A stretch of 64,000 nt of DNA from Odontocerum albicorne (Eukaryota; Arthropoda; Insecta; Trichoptera; Odontoceridae), in contig OX463859.1 of NCBI GenBank assembly GCA_949825065.1, positions 16,945,220-17,009,219 on the forward strand. The letters are read 5' to 3'. This document shows positions 9,946 through 22,201 of the stretch, piece by piece (position 1 is the first letter of the stretch; each line of letters opens with the position of its first letter). Made by a program: the position numbers and the translations under genes. Below the pieces are notes generated by a model, which did not search any database, had not been told where the DNA came from, and worked only from the letters and a program-made list of their open reading frames with translations.

Positions 9946-11184
9946 AGATTCCGTTATTAGCAGCCAAAGTTTCTCTTGAAATTCTCCGATTGGATAACAT
10001 ATTATAAAACTTACCATTCACTCTATTACCTGCTGCTACTCTTTTTCACTATCATACTTTGCGCAGCCATCTGATGTGAACATGCTTCCAAGATTTGCAA
10101 TTAATTTATCGTTTACTACTTTTTTTAGTTTACTAAACTAAGACAGTATAAAAGTGAATAAGATTCGCCTTAAAGTTTCCCCGTCCAAACAAGAACCTAC
10201 CCATATGGCCAACACAGGGTCGGATTATCTAATTTAGAGGCACCCTAACAAATCTTCATATTGTTAGAGCCGACTCGTAATACACTGCTGGAACAAAAAA
10301 CGGGAACACTTGTTCCCAAGGAGATTAAATTTTAAAACCCCATTTGCATGAAATTTGCGTTCAACCAAAACAAGAAAAGTTTACATTTTACTCTTATTAT
10401 ATCTAAATTGTCTCCGTGACGCTTGGGATGTTATTTTTTACGTGTACAACTACTGTACACATTATTTTTGTTTTTTTTTATTCCATAATTAATTTTTCAT
10501 AAGTTTTCGTATCAAGGATTTCTTATGGAAATTATTATATTTAATTCCGAAGTTTTTTTATTATTTCTTACACCAATTATATAAGACTAACCTTAATAGT
10601 TAAATACACGTTTACATTTTAAACCTTTTTTTAAATAGTAAAGTATTTCACTAAAATATAAGGACCTCATTTATAAAACTTTACAATTGCCGAAATAAAT
10701 TATTACTATTTAAAGCACTTCTCCGCTCGGTGTCGCTAAAATTTTGAACCGTTCTTGACTTTTCAAAGTTTAATTAATTCATATTTGTGTGAGTTAGTTC
10801 TCTCAACTTAGTTCACTTCATAACACTTAATGTTTTAACCGCTCTGCCATTAGATCTATCCTCGTTTTAAACTCCAAAGAGAGAGGGATTACGTTTCATT
10901 TAGTATATCTTTATAAGTTTATCCAAAGTATTTATTTACTAATTTATTAAATTTAAACAGCTGCAGACAGCCCAAAAAACCTAAAAAAAGCTTCAGAGCA
11001 TATCCATAAAAATGAGAATCAACAACACAATTTAAAATATGGCGCAAGTGTATCAAATATAAAAATTACAATAAAAAATGCTTTGAATACAAGATTAATT
11101 AAAGTCAAGATTAATTCGAAATAAATGTGACATAAAAATATTCGAATGGTAACTTATGTGAACTATTGCAAGTTGATGATTGTA
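9946..11184. other. No recognisable feature
   Basis: AT-rich with many homopolymer runs. I see no gene, clear repeat, or matching exon tag on either strand. Confidence 0.5.
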
Positions 11185-11397
11185 TTACACTTTCGTTGTA
11201 TACAGTACCACCTGACGAACTTAGTGCTATGTGGAAATATCTCACAACCAACTAGTAAGATGTAAATAAGACTTTAAATGAAAACCCAGACTGCAATCCT
11301 TTTTAAAAAAATCTGGGTTCCAACGAGAATCAAACCCGCAACCTCCAGGCTGGGAGACAAACGTCTTACCAACTATGCCACTGGGGGGATGATATAG
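11185..11397 (-). mobile_element. SINE-A, near full length
   Basis: On the minus strand: tRNA-like head CCAGTGGCATAGTTGGTAAG (A box) and GGTTGCGGGTTTGATTCTCG (B box), GTTGGAACCCAGATTTTTTT, AGTCTGGGTTTTCATTTAAAG, and tail ACTGTATACAACGAAAGTG. About 210 bp. The internal pol III promoter boxes are intact enough to recognise. Confidence 0.85.
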
Positions 11398-13990
11398 TGT
11401 TAGTGAATGATGATTATGAACTTCAACTCATGATAAATGAATTGTACCTAAAATGTGAACGAAAAAACCTGAGATTGAATGTTAAAATATTGGGTTCTGA
11501 TACATTGGCTTAAATTATTAATCACACTCCTGCTAGAAACACAAAGACCTTTTATAATTCAAATGTGTTAATAGCAGTTTAGTAACGTGCAATTCATCAT
11601 TCTTAAGAATGCTACAATTGGATAAAGAATATTATATATTTCACGTAGTATATGTTAGATGTTAATGTGCTTAGGAGGGTCTTTTTCCGATATTTTTTCA
11701 ATCTTAGGTCTTAAATGGGAGTCTAGTATTTCTATTTTCATGTTATTTTAATTGTTTTCTGTGTAACAATACATTATTTATATTTGATTGAATTTGTTGT
11801 GCATGAATATTTTCTTTCATGCTTATTTTATGTTGAACAAATTTTATTTTTTTGTAAATGTTCCTATGGTTTCTAAAGAACACTTAAGAGTTGCGTATTT
11901 TTCTAATAAATAAATAAATAAAAGTTGTCTTCTTAATAGCTGAAGTATATACAAATAAGCGAGAAAGATTGACATTTTGACTCAAAACAATGATTGAGTT
12001 ATGAATTATGCATAAGAAAGGATGTTCATTCAAAACGTTACGATTCATTCCGCAGTATTGAGTGCAAATGAGAGTAACGAAATGGCGTTACTTTTTTATG
12101 TGAGTTCTTCCGAAAGTGTCTCAGGAGGAAGGGGTACAAAGGTAATAAAATAGGAGTGTTTTGACATGTTGGATTCCCTAAAGTGCAAAACTTTATACCA
12201 TCTAACACGAAACTTTTATCCGTTCGGTCATTCTTCCTTTATTTTTATAGTTGAATTTGCCACCTGTATGCGGAGTTTGACAGAGGCAGGATGTTTTTTT
12301 ATTTATTTTAACACTTGTAAAAACATATGCTTGAACAAATTGCTTTAAAGCAATTTATTCTGATTCACTATTGGCCAAGTTCTCGGTAGACTTGAAAAAT
12401 CACTTGTCCTCTGTACAACTTTTGTAGGTTTATAGATCGAGCAAGTTATGAAACGCCCTTAATGTGATCATTGTAGTTGCGAATCAGAATTATATCAAAT
12501 TATCGTTAAAAAAATATTTGATTAAAATAAAAAACAATTAAAGTAAATCTCAAGGAAAATAAGAATAAATATGGGAATTATACAGCAGTTATGGTCGAGG
12601 AATATTTTGACATATTTATTTTTATAGTTTATTTATACTCATAATATTTTCTTGTGTTGTACTCTACAATGAATAATGATTTACTCTTTTTTGTAAAGGA
12701 CCATACTTTGTTTGTAAATAATACAATCTAGCGGGGTTATCACCTTATAGTAATTTCTACAAACGACCAGAAAAAAAAATTCAAAAATTCTCGGTCGCTA
12801 CTAAAGCTGTCAGACGTGATTTGTGATTCTTTAGTTGATTTTTTAAAGAAAATTGCAATTTAGAAGATTTTACGGATATTTGCGTACTCCTAAAACTTTG
12901 CACAATTCTACATAATATTTAAAATTGATTTTCTAATTGGTTTTTGTCGAAAATAGCGTGTTTTTTTTATCATTTCAACGTGTTTGTTCCGTTATTGTAA
13001 CATCCATTGGTTTCCTTATAGTACATGACACCGATTATTTTATACAAAACACCTATATTATATTTATTACACAATCAAGTTACAAATGCTAAAGTTGTAT
13101 CAGATTTCTGGGGGGACGAAAATCGCAACAAAAAATCAGATTGCTTTTTTACAATACAAATTGCACAAAGGGAAAAAAGAACCCATTTGAACTTTATACT
13201 TCAAAGTACTATATATGCTGAAAAATTTGATAAATGTGACAATCTTTCAGCATTAATATGCAAATAAATAACAGGTTTTCATTTCGTTTATACGTTACAT
13301 TGATAACACATTAAATGAAAAGCGCCCAATATTTCGGTTTGGAAATAATGTCTAGAGAACAATTTGATTAACATGACTAGCATCATTCGGACCAATCAAC
13401 TAGCATGTTGTGAACCTTGTGAATCAAAATTACAACTTACACAAAAAACAATGAAACATGGTTCAATCCAGATATGTAAAAATGGATATGATGAGCACGA
13501 ACTTTATCTTTGTTCATAAAACGAAATCGGAGTTAACTCTCTTATCAACAGGATTCACAAATTAAACGTTTCAAAATATAACGCTGTACATGGCAGATTA
13601 CTTACGCTAAATATTTTGTGATTATCTTAATATGTTTTTAGAAATAAATCTTAGAAATCAGTAAAACACGAGAATGGATTTTCAACTTTTCTTTAACTAA
13701 AATATACCTTATCTGACCACACGTATAATATGCCCATGTAATCATAATTGAAAATAAATTAATCTTTCACTGAAAATGTGTATATATATGCGGGTCAAAT
13801 TTCATTATAACGAAATTCATGAGACCAAAATAATATTTCATTATTCGGAAATTTCGTTAATCTGGATATAGGAAAAAATATGATACAAAAACTGTTTTAT
13901 TTTAGAATAAAAAGTTACATTGTATTTAATATTTTTGATTTTGATTTACGAGTAATACATTGTATTTAATATTTTTCAAAGAATTGTGTT
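11398..13990. other. No recognised gene; unique AT-rich sequence
   Basis: The frames 12166-12348 and 13025-13267 have no recognisable motifs. A region at 13790-13870 (CATTATAACGAAATTCATGA, GGAAATTTCGTTAATC) has TATAACGAA-type words like 8225-8400 and may be another DNA-transposon relic. Confidence 0.4.
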
Positions 13991-14960
13991 ATTGACTGAG
14001 CATCGTGACTGCCAGGATTGGTTCTGAATACTCCTCTTCATCCATCTGAGAACTCGTCGAAGTCATATACAAGTGATGGATAGCTTGTTCGGAGTTTCGG
14101 TCCGATGGTAGTCGAAGTCATATGTTATTGTCGACACTCTGTCGGTGATTCTCAGTTCTTCGAGAATGGAGGCGTTAATTCGCCTTGCTGTCCATGGAAT
14201 TCGTAACATTCTTCTTCAGCACCAAATTTTAAATGCATCTATTCTATATCTCTCGCTTGCACTCACAGTCCAAATCTTGACGCTTTCATGAATACTGTGA
14301 ATACGAAAGACTTAACTAGGCACATTTTCGTCGTGATCGTGATGGTTCCACTCTTCCATATCTTTTCCAGTTTTGATATCGCATTTTTGCCATTCCATTT
14401 CTTATTTCAACCTTAGCCTCGCATCCTCCATTGTTAGTTATACTGGAGCCTAAGTCAGTAGCCGCTTCCAGACCATGATTTACATAATTTTGTGGCAGTT
14501 TATCACTGCAGTCTATTATAATAAGCTTAGTTTTTGACCTATTGATTTTCAAGTCCAGAAACATGTTTTCGTGTTCCACATTTTTAAGTAGCGTGGCCAT
14601 TTCTTCTTCTGATGGGATAATTAACGTCGTGTTATCTACATATCTTAGGTTTGAGAGCTTTCATCCACCAATAACAATCCCGCAGTCTCATTCTTTAAAT
14701 GCCTTCTTCATGATATAGGTTAAACCAATCACGAAGAGAGTATGCACCCATGCCGTACACCCTGTTGTACTTTAAACTGTTTTGAATTGATGTTGTTGAC
14801 TTTGACTGTTGCAGAACAACAAGTATATTAGAACAGTGGATCCTACATCCTCCATTGTTCGTACAATTACAGAAAAGATAATCCTAAAACTTTTTCAATA
14901 TTTTCATAGTTTCTGAAAACGAAACTTTTATATCAAGAGGCATTACTCCAATTTCTTCCG
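13990..14960 (-). pseudogene. LINE reverse-transcriptase fragment (RTE/L2-like), mutated active site
   Basis: Minus-strand translation across frameshifts gives QFKVQQGVRHGCILSS (RT motif before the active site), then LRYVDNTTLI where YADDT is expected, then EEMATLLKNVE, INRSKTKLII, DLGSSITNNGGC..EIRNGMAKM (open frame 14316-14600), and near 14190-14220 RRMLRIPWTARRINASILEE in pieces. The order is that of LINE ORF2 palm-to-tail. The second catalytic Asp reads Asn (YVDN), and frames are broken: inactive. Confidence 0.8.
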
Positions 14961-14989
14961 TAATGCATTTTTACTTCAAACATATATTT

Positions 14990-15790
14990 ATACATACCAT
15001 CACGGTATTTCCCTGTTCGAGTAGGCAGAGAGAACAGAGCGCTAGAACTTTTATCCGACACATATCCTCCTCTTCTTTCATATAGATACATCTTCTCATA
15101 CAACTTACACGATTTCTCTGACTCATGTTTCGTTCTTACAGAATATCATTTGGTCGATCCAACCACGTTTTTCTTTGATCTTTCTCTTACATACCTTCCA
15201 CTCATGTTTGCATTTTATATATGTTTTGTTAGTCTTTTTTTATTCATTCGTCCCACACGTCCAAATCACATCAGTGTGTTATTTTTATTCTTTCTTAACA
15301 GGCAGAGAGGAGCGTCAGACTTTCTCGAAAAAAAAAACCTTTCCATCTTTTACATACATACGACTTCTCACATAATTTTTACGATTTTTCTGACTTGAAC
15401 ATGAAGGATCTTTGAAAATATTATTAATTTGATCCATCTATACTTTCCTTGGTCTTCCTCTTCCGCGTCTACCACTCACATTTGCACAACATATTTGTTT
15501 TGTTATCATTTCTTGATTCGTGCGTTCTACATGTCCAAACTTCTTAGCTTGTTATTCTTCATCATTCTTAACACAGCAGCCTTTCATATCTTATCACTTC
15601 ATTCACATTCATATCTAATCACTTCATTCCGTATTCTGTCACACATTATCATTTCATATATTCTTCTCAATGCACGCATTTCTATAGCATTTATTCGGCT
15701 CTTATCCGTATTTTTCATATCCACATTTCACTCCCAATACGTTAAAGTTGGCACCAAAATATTATTATGAATTTTTACTGCACGTATAAT
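14990..15790 (-). mobile_element. LINE-D, two overlapping 3' copies
   Basis: Plus-strand words CACGGTATTTCCCTGTTCGA..GGCAGAGAG, AGCGCTAGA, CATATCCTCCTCTTC are the reverse of the LINE-D 3' end. A second entry GGCAGAGAGGAGCGTCAGAC occurs at about 15301, so one copy lies inside or beside another. The plus-strand frames 15150-15770 are shadows. Confidence 0.7.
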
Positions 15791-15859
15791 TCCCGAAGAT
15801 AAAAATTCAATATGAACGCGTTCTAACTCGCATGTTATGTGCAATTATCGATCAAAATG

Positions 15860-16090
15860 AAATTTTTATCTTTTCATTTGATCGTCCAAATTCATAAACC
15901 ATTCGTTACATATTGCTTTTTCTATTCAACTCCGTTGATGCAAATCCCCTCAGCGGCGTTTTCGGATGAAAAATATTCGACATATTGAAATTTTTATTTC
16001 GTTTAAACGAAATTTGTTAAATATATTATTTTATCAATATTTATTCGATTTAACAAGAAAAAATCGTTTATCAGATTTTTTTGTTACTTC
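15860..16090 (+). mobile_element. DNA-transposon-like repeat, inverse of 8225-8400
   Basis: CAGCGGCGTTTTCGG, GAAATTTTTATTTCGTTTAAACG, ATTCGATTTAACAAG. Inverse match to 8225-8400. Leads directly into the 138-bp tandem array. Confidence 0.5.
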
Positions 16091-16497
16091 AGTATTCGTT
16101 TTAACGAGATTTGACATGTAGTAACGGCTCATACGGCTAAAATTCGTTAGACACATTTGCATGATGGAAGAATGAAGTAATTATGAAGGCTAATCCCGTA
16201 AATGATATTCAGATAAACTTCATTACTTGGGTATTCATTTTAACGAGATTTGACGTGTAGTAAAGGCCCATATGGCGTAAATTTGTTAGATACTTTTGCA
16301 TTATGGAAGAACGAGCTAATTATGAAGATTCATCCCGTAAATTATCTCCTGATAAACTTCATTACTTTGGTATTAGTTTTAACAACATTTGACATGTAGT
16401 AAAGGCCCATAAGACTTAAATTTATAAAGTAAATTTGCATTATGGAAGAATGAGGTAATTATGAAGGTTTATTCCGTAAAGCATATCCTGAAAAACA
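16083..16497. repeat. Tandem array, 3 x about 138 bp
   Basis: Units start near 16083, 16218 and 16359, each with TTTTAACRASATTTGACRTG, GTAGTAAAGGCCCAT, TTTGCATTATGGAAGAA and a final GATAAACTTCATTAC. Copies diverge by roughly a tenth to a fifth. Confidence 0.85.
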
Positions 16498-16772
16498 TTG
16501 TAAGGAGTCAGCTGGATATATTTTAGAAGAATGTATGTTTTTTTAATCATCATCGAATATTGATTTTTAATATAACACGATGTGGTGATCGATTTGGAGA
16601 AACTAAGAAAAGATAATGATGCAATCTGGAAATCAAGATCTTACATGGCAAAAAAATATTATTATGGTGGCTAAAATCCTGCAGCGACGTGCGATGATCA
16701 GAAATAAATTACAAATTTAACGCACAAATAAAAAAAATTATAATATTTTCTAATCAGTATTTTTTTACTTAC

Positions 16773-16804
16773 TGTCTAACCATTTAGTGTCATATTTAAT
16801 GGTT
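16773..16804 (-). CDS. Semaphorin (Sema-2-like) small exon, partial gene
   Basis: Minus-strand sequence after an AG (acceptor at 16805-16806) and before GTAAGT (16767-16772) translates as (R)TIKYDTKWLD. Class-2 semaphorins have R-T-L-K-Y-D-S-K-W-L-D-K-P-N-F at the corresponding place in the Sema propeller. With these sites the exon would be only 32 nt, entering in phase 2 and leaving in phase 1. The open frame continues upstream (NVTHAHNYL), so the exon may start earlier, near 16840. Same strand as, and downstream of, the CGTNAH exon at 48382. The next exon (expected K-P-N-F...) was not found in the window. Confidence 0.55.
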
Positions 16805-16834
16805 CTTAAATAGTTATGCGCGTGTGTTACATTC

Positions 16835-17010
16835 CGTAACTCCCACCGGGCCAACAGATGATCTCCACCGGCCCTGTTGGCTGAGTGCAGGGCCGGACTG
16901 GCCCCTTGTGTCCAGAGGGAGGCGACCCTAGATAGAGGGGAGGGCGAACACCTGCCTTGCCCTCGACCAACCCTCGCGAGGTGGATGTGCCGAGGAAGAT
17001 GCTTCAAGTC
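16835..17010. other. GC-rich island of unknown origin
   Basis: A sharp GC-rich block (GGGCCGGACTGGCCCC, CCAGAGGGAGGCGACCC, CCCTCGCGAGGTGGATG) inside AT-rich DNA, right upstream of the small Sema exon. Frames on both strands are open but unrecognised. Could be an insertion or a regulatory element. Confidence 0.5.
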
Positions 17011-17164
17011 CTTCTGTAAAAAACATATTTTACTTCTTAAGTGTATTGTTCTCACACAATATATTTGTAAGATTTATTCATCCAGCATTTTACTCGAACA
17101 CTTCGCCTTTGAAGGACTTTAAATAAAAATAATTAAAAATCTACAGACGCCTCTATATCTCGTT

Positions 17165-17400
17165 TTAATTGTTGACAATCTTCGTGATCTAGTTAACAAG
17201 ACGCTTGACTTCCATACAATGGTTTCGGGTTCGATTCCTGACATCACCCGAAAAAATACAAAAAAAAACGTTCCAGTATGGTAAAAAAATCGTCTGGTAA
17301 CAATACTTACAAACGTTAAACGTGTGCACGTGTTTTTGCCTCTCCACATACGTAGTAACACTCCAAATACTACTTAAATGGTTTTAAATCGGGGGTTCGA
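17165..17400 (+). mobile_element. SINE-B, near full length
   Basis: tRNA-like head (TTCGTGATCTAGTTAACAAG A box; GGGTTCGATTCCTGAC B box), then CGTTCCAGTATGGTAAAA, TCTGGTAACAATACT, TTTTTGCCTCTCCACATACG. It shares only the head type with SINE-A; the body is different. Compare 28715 and 26628. Confidence 0.8.
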
Positions 17401-17500
17401 TTAATGAGACCAAAGACAATCCAAGCTCTTCAATATGTCCGTAGCACCATTTTGGACATGTTGAAGGGTTAAAATTTCAAATTTATTCGTCCAGTATCAT
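17400..17500 (+). repeat. Dispersed repeat (AATATGTCCG..TATTGAAGGGT)
   Basis: CCAAGCTCTTCAATATGTCCG..TTGAAGGGT is shared with 23480-23540. Possibly related to 56590-56700 and 58540-58680 in reverse. Class unknown. Confidence 0.5.
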
Positions 17501-18710
17501 TGGCACTACTCTTCTACCGGCTCATTTATCTTTCGTAAGTTCGTCTCACTGGTTGATCCCCGACCCTAATGAGATTCTACGTCCAAAGGGATGTGATATG
17601 TCTAAGAAAACAACAACCAGTGCAAGGGGATTTTCTGAGACAGAACTCTTGAAACCCCATATCAACCCGATTTTGACCATTACACCCTCATTAGCAGGAT
17701 AATGTATGTAACATAACCATGTTAGATAGCTGAAAAGACCTAAGGACTCGTAAAAAAGGGAAAAATACGTAGCTCTTTCAGAATCCGACTGGATTATTTC
17801 TTCAAAAAAAGGTCATGTTCAGATTGAATTTTTTTTCTAAGGATACTGTTATGTATCTAGTGATATGATGGGGTTTCCAGCTCCATGGGCCGCAATGACT
17901 CCGTATCACATAGGTGTCTGGCTGATCTATGTGGATGATGTTATCCTTTATTTAAAAAATCGAAGGCAATTGCACGTGTATAGTTTCTTTTTATGACGTT
18001 CATGAAGTGTTCCCTCCGAGGTTTTCAGTTCGATACATGGAGGATACAAGGTATTGTATCGAGCTCAAAAACTTCGTGGAAGAGACAGACATTCTTCCAA
18101 CTGGGCCTCGAAGTTTATATTTGTGATAAAATGAAATTAAAATAGAACATTTTATTATGCGAAAATATTTGCTTGCAAATGACATTTCAATATATGTAGA
18201 CTTTAAAATGTTGAACTAAAAACTCTACAATGAAAACGGTCAAACCACAAACAGGCAGATAAATAAATACGAACAAATATGGCAGTGACAGTTGAAAACA
18301 CGTATTTTTTATCGTGCCTCCTACTTTTACAACATGATCTTGTTTCGGAAAACAATTAACGACAAACGAAGGCTGTATTGATGTGAGAAAAGGCCATCCT
18401 TATATCTGAGGGTCGTGACCACGCAATTTAAATTAACCCTTATTTCGAGAGGATCGCTTAATGGTTTTTAGTGACAGTTTAAATTAATATTCCCTATCGG
18501 TGGAATCTCGCTGAACTCTAATGAATACTTTAATTTTAATTGTTTTATACGCATTCATTATGTGATTCACGTTCTCTTTATTGTAATTTGTAGAAGTATT
18601 TGTAGGAATAACAGCCTCTTCACGATAACTTAAAATCACCATCGCTCCAGATATCTATTTTTCTTCCATTGAGAATAAATTACATTGCTAACTTCAAACG
18701 CAAGATACAC
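17501..18710. other. Mostly unrecognised; chance-looking frames
   Basis: A plus-strand stretch at about 17925-17950 reads LIYVDDVIL, resembling an RT active site, but lacks flanking RT motifs. No gene called. Confidence 0.4.
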
Positions 18711-18714
18711 CGTT

Positions 18715-18915
18715 CCGTGTAGACGACCGACGACCTCCAAACGGTTGCGGGTTCAAATAACGCTAGAACCCAGATTTTTTAAAAAGGATTCCAGTCTGGT
18801 TTTTACTTAAGGACACTTTAACATCTTTCTGTTTGATTGGAAGAAATTGTTATATCATATAGTAATAAACCCACCAGGTGGTACTGTATACAATGAAGTG
18901 TAAATACAATACAAT
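18715..18915 (+). mobile_element. SINE-A
   Basis: CCTCCAAACGGTTGCGGGTTC (B box), AGAACCCAGATTTTTTAAAA, GGATTCCAGTCTGG, TTTCTGTTTGATTGGAAG, GGTACTGTATACAATG, AATACAATACAATAC. Head partly decayed. Confidence 0.85.
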
Positions 18916-19618
18916 ACCGTTCTCTCCATAAAGTTGAACAAATGATGCAGTTTAGGTAAATACAATTTATCTATAACAATCTATAAATCTTTTTTTAAAT
19001 ATTTCATAATAGGCAATCCACCCAAACTAGCATGATGTGTGCCACTAAACTAAAGTCACTATGCAATATATTAGGCAATTTAATAAAACAAATTTAATTT
19101 TTTTTTATTCTAGGCATTTTTACGATTCAACTGATTAAGCTTAAAAAAATATTGAACAATCAATCTACAAGTAGAACAGTTCCACGTAGAAAGAAAAAAC
19201 GCAACATTCATTGGACGCGGCAAATATATGGTTTCTAGTTTATTAAATCTATCTCGCAAAGGACAACCGAAAAACCCATGGTATATTATATAGTTCCATC
19301 ATCCAGCCACACTCGTAGCCGGGATCTCTTCCATACCCATTGGTGACTAGCATTGGTGACCCATTGGTGAATGCAGTGGCTCGTCCGCAAACTACACGTA
19401 ACAGACACTTCCATCTTGTTCATTCTTATAACACGTATAAACCATCGTTTCAAAAGGATAGATTGTTGGATTAATTTATATCAAGAGCCCTAATTTATAC
19501 CAGTTATAGTATTTTATTATAATTAACATAATATTGTATGATACATTATAACCATCACGTCGACACCTGACTGATTTTGGAAAAGATAGAGCGCCACACT
19601 TTTATTTCTTGAGATTTG
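18916..19618. other. Unrecognised intronic-type sequence
   Basis: No coding or repeat call. A word GGCAATCCACCCAAACTAG at about 19012 recurs at 47862, suggesting another dispersed repeat. Confidence 0.4.
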
Positions 19619-20091
19619 TTGGTGGTAACGTATTGTATTCAGCTAGGTGATATGTAGTTAAGTAAGAACACTTTTATTACTTTTCGTAATCGTATTTTTT
19701 GTGCAATACAAGTAGATGAGCAGGTATGCTAATAATAAAATAATAAAATCACGTTTGCTTTTTATAATAGTTAAAATGTTGGTGTTAACATATTGTATTC
19801 AGCTAGATGATATGTAGTTAGGTAAGAATAATTTTATTATTTTGCGTGATCGTAATTTTTGTGCAATACGAGTAGATGAGTAGGTATACTATTAATAAAA
19901 TCACATTTGATTTTTATAACAGTCAAAATGTTGGTGGTAACATATGGTATTCAGCTAGGAGACATATAGTTAGGTAAGAATAATTTTATTATTTTGCGTG
20001 ATCGTAATTTTTGTGCAATACGAGTAGATGAGCAGGTGTGCTAATAATTAAGTAATAAAATCACATTTGATTTTAATAATAATCAAAAAAT
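19619..20091. repeat. Tandem array, 3 x about 155 bp
   Basis: Units start TTGGTGGTAACRTAT at 19619, 19779 and 19931, with shared GTATTCAGCTAGRTGATATG, TGTGCAATACRAGTAGATGA and AATAAAATCACRTTTGMTTTT. Copies 2 and 3 read TACGAGTA where copy 1 reads TACAAGTA, a substitution rather than an insertion. Confidence 0.9.
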
Positions 20092-20389
20092 CTATAACAA
20101 TTTAAAAATGTTTAATATTATACGCTCATTATTGTTATCATGGAACTATATGTTAAGCTTGCCTAAGGGCGGCACAATGTTTTTGGATGGTCCAGACTAC
20201 ATGATGATTTAGTAGAAACCAATTATTTATTCCAAGTAATGTGGTATTCTGGAGTCAATTCTTACTCATTTCTAGATTATTTACATTCGCAGTCTTATTT
20301 CATCTCATTACTTTTTTAAAAACAACTCTTAGATAATCAAGGTGATACAAAATTGGCGATTTGAATAATTATTAAGATTTTAAAAGTAT

Positions 20390-20590
20390 AACTTTCGTAG
20401 CCCAGCTGGTAAAACATTTCACTCCTAACTGCAAGTTTAGTTTAGTTTAGATGGTGTCCAAAATGTCTGAAAAAAATCATTTGGTAGAAAAACTCGCACG
20501 CGTCGAGTATTTTTGCCTCTTCACGTACAGTATTGTTGCCAACACTTGCGATGACAAACCATGATTTTTTTGTTCACTTCATTGCTTCTC
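20390..20590 (+). mobile_element. SINE-B, interrupted
   Basis: Head at 20395 (TCGTAGCCCAGCTGGTAAAA) and body at 20455 (GTCCAAAATGTCTGAAAA, GTCGAGTATTTTTGCCTCTT, CACGTACAGTATTGTTGCC, TGCGATGACAAACCATG). The B box region is missing. Confidence 0.65.
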
Positions 20591-20599
20591 GCCTCTCAG

Positions 20600-21480
20600 C
20601 AATTCTCTGCAATATGTCTAAATCACCTTCTCATATACTATATGTGTACGGGTACCACACGAAATAAGAAAATTATGAAATTACGATTAAATATTTTTTT
20701 AACTATTGTGTTTTAACTTCAAATATCTTAATGTATTTTTTTACAGTCACTGGCTAAATTCTCAAAATTTTACTATCTAATGCCTAAGGTTTAATATCTT
20801 AAAGTTTCCAGACTGATCCTAGAGATCTTATCTAAATTAATGAACTAACTAAATTTACCTTATTTTTATTAATTTTTTTGTTAAGTTCTTTGCTAAGGAG
20901 AAAACATATAATAAATTTGAATAGTTTTTAAGTTACTTACTTATCATGTTACGTTATGATAAATTATTTATGGTGTATCTTTCTTTCGAGCATATGTACT
21001 CAAAAGTCAAGTAAAAAATGTTCACTAAGATATTCTTATTTAAAAAAAATCTCTCGCAAATTTTTATTCACACATTTTAAATCCTCAGAGAATTCTCTTT
21101 ATGTTCTTAAAAATTAAAGATCCTCTGACCTTAGATTTCTTTGATGTCACGATGCCACATTCATGATAAGAGAGCGCTTAATCCTTGAACAAGGTCGGAT
21201 TTATCGCAAGCCCTTGCGGTTTTTTACCTCTCGATTTGTTTCCGATCAGATAGCGCTTGGTATCGATAGGTCTTGCTTTGATCTGTTCGCACTTTCAGCG
21301 ATTGACATCTCTTCCAATTATCCTTTGATCGCGCGAATGTAATTTTATATATAAAAAAAACGATTTCAACTTTTTTATATTCTATATTATCCTGATAATC
21401 TTATACAGTTTAATAAAAATGAAATAAATCAACGATTTAACGATTTTTTTAAATTAAAATTTAAAAACGTAAAGAAAAAT
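20600..21480. other. AT-rich; one GC-richer unique block at 21120-21340
   Basis: The block around GATAAGAGAGCGCTTAATCC, AAGCCCTTGCGG and GATAGCGCTTGGTATCGATAG stands out from its AT-rich flanks. Both strands were read for semaphorin sequence without a match. Could be a conserved non-coding element. Confidence 0.4.
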
Positions 21481-21489
21481 ATCTGAGAG

Positions 21490-21890
21490 TAAACGTTGTA
21501 GATTCCAAAGCCATGGTGATAGAAAAATATTAAAAGCAAAGTGAATGTGATATATGGGTTAGAAATAAAAGATTAGAGCAAATTAAGGATTTTTGCTTTT
21601 TAGGTAGTATTTTCTGTGATGATAGAAGAGTCAAGAGGGATGTTCAACGGCGTGTAGCGATATGAGACGTAGTCAATTGCGCACTAAAACATATAGGTTT
21701 GAACCGAACAGTATCAAAATCTGCTATGATGATAGTTTAAAAAGTGTTTTTGTGGCATCCTTGATATTTGGTAGTGAAACGTGGACGTGGAAAAGAACTG
21801 AAAAAAGTCGAATAAATACTGTAAGAAATATGTGCACTTAGAAGAATACATAGTATGTATAAATTATTCAAGTTTGGTAAATATTAGAAT
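21490..21890 (+). pseudogene. LINE-D RT C-terminal region
   Basis: Translation gives LRVNVVDSKAMVIEK, RLEQIKDFCFLGSIF, RRVKRDVQRRVAI, then (after stops) GLNRTVSKSAMMIV and ETWTWKR in pieces. This is the thumb/C-terminal order of a type-1 LINE ORF2. Stops and frameshifts throughout; catalytic core absent. Confidence 0.75.
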
Positions 21891-22201
21891 TTGGTGAAGT
21901 TTGTTACGGAATATATACATTATTTTTACTTATTATATTTTTGAGGTAATAATTGTGCTACAAATATTGTTTAACTTTATATTTTTGCTATAAAATGTGT
22001 ATAAAAACAGTAGAATTAGAAAGACAATTTTTCGCTGTTATATAAATATCTATATAATTAAACTTAAATATACTATAATTGGTTCTAATAAAAACGAATT
22101 TACAAAAAAAAAATCCTCGGAGGTCGACGACCATCATGTTTATGTTGACAAAGATTTGGTATGACTATAAAACCCTTCCCATAAGATTTTCAACCTCAAA
22201 A

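Noticed and set aside
15150..15770. Plus-strand hydrophobic frames as membrane proteins (also 9523-9921 and 27288-27611)
   Set aside because: They are antisense shadows of minus-strand LINE-D copies; pyrimidine-rich antisense DNA gives Phe/Leu/Ser-rich frames.
17911..17960. LIYVDDVIL resembling a copia or gypsy RT active site
   Set aside because: No other RT motif before or after in any frame; four key residues alone can occur by chance.
19867..19874. TACGAGTA in the 19619-20091 array as scars
   Set aside because: The first unit has TACAAGTA at the same length, so this is a base change copied by tandem duplication, not a 6-bp gain.
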